A stretch of 7,273 nt of DNA, taken from Microcaldota archaeon. Its GTDB lineage: Archaea; Micrarchaeota; Micrarchaeia; Anstonellales; Bilamarchaeaceae. Under the pieces are notes generated by a model that was not told the DNA's origin, did not search any database, and saw only the letters and a list, made by a program, of their open reading frames with translations. Position 1 is the first letter of the stretch; the number at the start of each line of letters is the position of its first letter. The DNA lies in the NCBI GenBank assembly GCA_023247345.1, contig JAHFGR010000056.1, positions 1-7,273 of the forward strand, read 5' to 3'. Below, one piece after another: positions 5,564-7,273 of the stretch. The position numbers were made by a program, and so were the translations under genes.

Positions 5564-6352
5564 TCATAAAAATTTATCTGATGCAGTTCCGAAAACTTGC
5601 TCATCTTTCGCCGCAACGCAAGCCATACCAGTTTCTTCTTCAATTTTCTTCGCTTCGTTGTCGGCAACAGGTATCATTTTCATACCCATATGCGAGAGGA
5701 TCGCAAGCTTTGGCTTTGCAATGCTTACTATTTTTATAACATCAGCAGTTGCCATGTGACCCTTGTATTGATCATAAACCGGCTTTAGGCAATTTAAAAT
5801 CAAATAATCACAGCCTCGATAGCTTTCTCCAATGCCATCATAATATTCTGTATCGCTCGTGTATCCTATTACTACACCTTCGATCCAAAGCTTAAAACCA
5901 AAACAACTCTTCTCATCATGCTTTGTTTTTATAAATTCGATCTCGAACTCGCCTTTTTTTGTTTTGATTTTTTTCTTTTCGCCCCAGTTGCCGACATAGG
6001 ACTGCTCAACTAGGTTTTGGTGGTATAACGATACCCCCCTATCACCGCGAGTATCGCCTTCGAGTGTGTATTTACTACCGATCAATATTCCTCCTTTTTT
6101 TAGCGTGCTTCCTGACATTGCTTCTACTAGCAACTCAGCATCATTCACATGATCAACATGATAATGCGTCACAATAACTGCATCTAGATTGTGTAAGTTT
6201 TGCTTTAAGTGCAAGCTATGCAACAAAGCACCAGGGCCAGGATCGATATGAATGTTTGCTGATTTGGAATTAATTCGAAAACCACCTGTAGCACGTATTT
6301 GCTTAAGTAAATTAAACCTTCCGCCACCTGTGCCTAAAAATACAATTTCCAT
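5564..6352 (-). CDS. MBL-fold metallohydrolase (RNase Z/PhnP-like superfamily)
   Basis: 262 residues from ATG 6352, where MEIVFLGTGGGRF is the normal first strand and turn of the fold. An in-frame ATG at 6445 would add 31 residues without domain character and would cross the promoter, so I rejected it. Metal ligands are all visible: THYHVDH (62-68) with His63, His65, Asp67 and His68; His145 in TKHDE; Asp167 in GYTSDTEY; and His221 in LSHMG. IDPGPG (36-41) is the usual strand-turn before the metal motif. The complete ligand set predicts an active dinuclear zinc hydrolase. The substrate cannot be fixed: the N-terminus recalls RNase Z and PhnP (phosphodiesters), but I see no RNase Z exosite arm. 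A TATA box at about 6376-6383 on the minus strand predicts a nearly leaderless message. Confidence 0.88.
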   Translation of the reverse strand: MEIVFLGTGGGRFNLLKQIRATGGFRINSKSANIHIDPGPGALLHSLHLKQNLHNLDAVIVTHYHVDHVNDAELLVEAMSGSTLKKGGILIGSKYTLEGDTRGDRGVSLYHQNLVEQSYVGNWGEKKKIKTKKGEFEIEFIKTKHDEKSCFGFKLWIEGVVIGYTSDTEYYDGIGESYRGCDYLILNCLKPVYDQYKGHMATADVIKIVSIAKPKLAILSHMGMKMIPVADNEAKKIEEETGMACVAAKDEQVFGTASDKFL

Positions 6353-6375
6353 ATGAATATAGTGTCGGATAATTA

Positions 6376-6385
6376 AATTTAAATA
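6376..6385. promoter_or_regulatory. Palindromic TATA region readable in both directions
   Basis: The sequence AATTTAAATA contains minus-strand TTTAAATT (6376-6383), about 27 nt before the MBL start codon, and plus-strand TTTAAATA (6378-6385) inside ATTTAAATACCT, identical to the promoter at 719-730. The minus-strand use has a gene at the right distance. The plus-strand use would start a transcript near 6404-6408, where a GC-rich segment begins. Confidence 0.5.
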
Positions 6386-6403
6386 CCTAAGTTTACAATC
6401 GGT

Positions 6404-6545
6404 CGGCTGGCGGAGCTGGTGAAAAGTCAGTGTCGACGCCTCCAAGTTATTGATTAGAGAAGCAACTAAAAACTGGAGAAAGTTGTCGAATGGAGTAATG
6501 TTACAGATTCGAAGAAATGCTTTTAATGATTAAGTAACTTATCAA
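6404..6545 (+). ncRNA. Possible small structured RNA between divergent genes
   Basis: No credible reading frame covers this stretch. Behind the plus-strand TATA box at 6378-6385 lies a GC-rich block (about 6400-6445) in an otherwise AT-rich region. Stems can be drawn: GGCG (6409-6412) with CGCC (6437-6440), enclosing CTGGT/GTCAG with a GAAAA loop; CTCCA plus GTT (6440-6448, one bulged A) with AACTGGAG (6471-6478); and TCGAAT (6485-6490) with ATTCGA (6507-6512), enclosing GTA/TAC. A T-run (6521-6524) comes before the next promoter. I find no tRNA, 5S, SRP, C/D-box or H/ACA hallmarks. GC-rich islands in AT-rich archaeal genomes often are RNA genes (established), but this is a candidate only and both ends are guesses. 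Confidence 0.3.
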
Positions 6546-6549
6546 AACA

Positions 6550-6557
6550 TTTTAATA
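6550..6557 (+). promoter_or_regulatory. TATA box for the 168-residue protein gene
   Basis: TTTTAATA is centred about 26 nt before ATG 6580, which predicts a leaderless transcript; no ribosome-binding sequence is seen before that ATG. Confidence 0.5.
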
Positions 6558-6579
6558 TGGTTGTCATTAATATAGATGC

Positions 6580-7086
6580 ATGACATTAGCAACTGCGGTA
6601 GCTGTTGCAACTGCTGCAACTTCTGGCCCAGCAAGACCAGCAACTCCTCGTTCTGTTCCCCTAGTTAGTGGTCCGAGAAGGACGAAACTCGATTTGTACT
6701 TTGTATTCACTAATTATAATAAAGACGATGTTTATGTTATGGCTTACAAGAGCGAAATTACTGATGGTGAAAAACCAGATATAACCCCAACCTCAAACCA
6801 GAGGTTAGTAAAAATTGTATCTTTTAGTGAAAGATTACTAAGACTAATGAGCCTGGCTGACTTACTTCCAAAAAACGAAACAATCGAAGTTCTTTTAGCG
6901 CAGCAACAATCTGCTAAAATACTGGGCAATGTTGCATTCACATATGCCATAGAAGATCTAGATAAAAATGGGAAACAGATGAATGGAGATGACGGAAAAT
7001 TAAAAACAGAATTTGTTGAAGCGCTTTTTAAAAGAGATCAAGCTAGATTAGATGAAATAATAAAAAGTCAAGATATAGAGATCTGA
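6580..7086 (+). CDS. Hypothetical protein with Ala/Thr/Pro-rich N-terminus
   Basis: 168 residues, family not recognised. Residues 1-30 are almost entirely Ala, Thr, Val, Ser and Pro, and look either disordered or, for the first dozen, weakly hydrophobic; there is no convincing signal peptide or membrane helix. From about residue 35 the protein looks like a soluble alpha/beta domain: a strand KLDLYFVFTNYNKDDVYVMAY (36-56), helices around 82-112, then a charged C-terminus. DLDKNGKQMNGD (126-137) has a partial EF-hand spacing but lacks the usual hydrophobic residue at loop position 8 and the acidic Glu at 12, so calcium binding is doubtful. A TATA box about 26 nt upstream fits this ATG. Its stop abuts the stop of the converging tRNA-thiolase gene with no base between. 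Of the predicted genes with a start in this window, this one and the acetyltransferase have low-complexity starts. Confidence 0.65.
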   Translation: MTLATAVAVATAATSGPARPATPRSVPLVSGPRRTKLDLYFVFTNYNKDDVYVMAYKSEITDGEKPDITPTSNQRLVKIVSFSERLLRLMSLADLLPKNETIEVLLAQQQSAKILGNVAFTYAIEDLDKNGKQMNGDDGKLKTEFVEALFKRDQARLDEIIKSQDIEI

Positions 7087-7273
7087 TTAAATAGCCTGCA
7101 GCTGTTCTACCATTCCACAAAATACACAGACATCATTTGCACTTGGCTCTTTGCATTGTTTGCAGTATTTCATTTCAAATTTTTCTTCACCTTGCAAACC
7201 TTTGCGAAGTGCTTTTTCAATTGCAAAAAAGCTATTGACAATTTTAAATTTAGTACCTGGATATTTTTCTTCT
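7087..7273 (-). CDS. tRNA 2-thiolation enzyme, TtuA/NcsA (Ctu1) family, C-terminal end (start outside window)
   Basis: The minus-strand frame is open from the right edge to TAA at 7087-7089, giving the last 61 residues. It begins EEKYPGTKFKIVNSF and ends with a CxxC-x8-CxxC zinc finger (visible residues Cys37, Cys40, Cys49, Cys52) in YCKQCKEPSANDVCVFCGMVEQL. This matches my recollection of the C-terminal end of archaeal TtuA/NcsA proteins: a YPGTK segment, a helix, then a CxxCgePss...CxxC finger. These are ATP-pyrophosphatase-domain enzymes that put sulfur on uridine of tRNA, either U54 (TtuA, thermostability) or the wobble U34 (NcsA/Ctu1). The ATP-binding PP-loop, the catalytic cysteines and the N-terminal zinc finger lie beyond the edge, so the subfamily cannot be decided here. 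Confidence 0.8.
   Translation of the reverse strand, partial: EEKYPGTKFKIVNSFFAIEKALRKGLQGEEKFEMKYCKQCKEPSANDVCVFCGMVEQLQAI

Noticed and set aside
3722..5788. Several plus-strand open frames opposite valS and the MBL gene
   Set aside because: They are antisense shadows of two strongly recognised genes, rich in Phe, Cys and Ile from complementing coding sequence, without promoters or ribosome-binding sites.
6400..6430. Resemblance of TGGCGGAGCTGGTGAAAA to the D-arm region of tRNA-Leu, suggesting a tRNA or a split tRNA half
   Set aside because: The D-stem partner (CGC) is not where it should be, no complement to a 7-bp acceptor stem is found downstream, and the ATTCGAAG near 6507 has no pairing T-stem. 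A decayed tRNA fragment remains conceivable but is not supported.
6353..6445. 31-residue N-terminal extension of the MBL protein
   Set aside because: The fold begins at MEIVFLGTGGG (ATG 6352). The extension crosses the TATA box and the GC-rich block and has no domain features.
6955..6990. EF-hand calcium-binding loop in the 168-residue protein (DLDKNGKQMNGD)
   Set aside because: Positions 8 and 12 of the loop do not fit the pattern and there is no second EF-hand.

Overview
The window looks like a piece of an AT-rich genome from a small archaeon, most likely of the DPANN group (Woesearchaeota/Pacearchaeota-like). Four observations point that way: an archaeal RuBisCO large subunit of the form III or II/III kind, a class III signal-peptide pilin with the GQxxIEYLMTYGWAIL signature, a valyl-tRNA synthetase that resembles the Thermococcales/Pyrococcus type throughout, and archaeal promoters (TTTAAATA-like TATA boxes about 25 nt before inferred transcript starts). 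The phylum-level placement is inference.

Layout, left to right: (1) the 3' part of a RuBisCO large-subunit gene (+, runs off the left edge); (2) a 136-nt gap with a perfect 22-bp inverted repeat and a TATA box; (3) a GNAT-like acetyltransferase (+, 776-1921); (4) a 147-nt gap containing four consecutive perfect hairpins; (5) a pilin-like secreted protein (+, 2069-2605) whose leader carries an in-frame, GC-rich, hairpin-forming 48-nt insertion that duplicates the GQVAI motif; (6) convergent to it, a two-helix membrane protein with four cysteines in its outer loop (-, 2634-3098), just downstream of (7) valS (-, 3122-5506); (8) an MBL-fold metallohydrolase (-, 5564-6352); (9) a 227-nt divergent intergenic region with a GC-rich, foldable core behind a plus-strand TATA box, possibly a small RNA; (10) an unrecognised 168-aa protein (+, 6580-7086); (11) the C-terminal zinc-finger end of a TtuA/NcsA (Ctu1)-type tRNA thiolation enzyme (-, runs off the right edge), whose stop codon directly abuts that of gene 10.

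The genes do not form one pathway. They cover carbon/nucleotide metabolism (RuBisCO), translation (valS, tRNA thiolase), the cell surface (pilin, membrane protein) and unassigned enzymes. Two initiation modes are visible. The acetyltransferase and valS have a short leader with the Shine-Dalgarno-like GTGAT exactly 4 nt before ATG. The pilin, the MBL protein and the 168-aa protein have a TATA box about 25-28 nt before ATG, which predicts leaderless or nearly leaderless mRNAs.

The most interesting parts are the non-coding and inserted structures: the hairpin array at 1924-2037, the palindromic insertion in the pilin leader at 2084-2146, and the putative RNA at about 6400-6545. No complete new multi-gene system can be demonstrated from this window.
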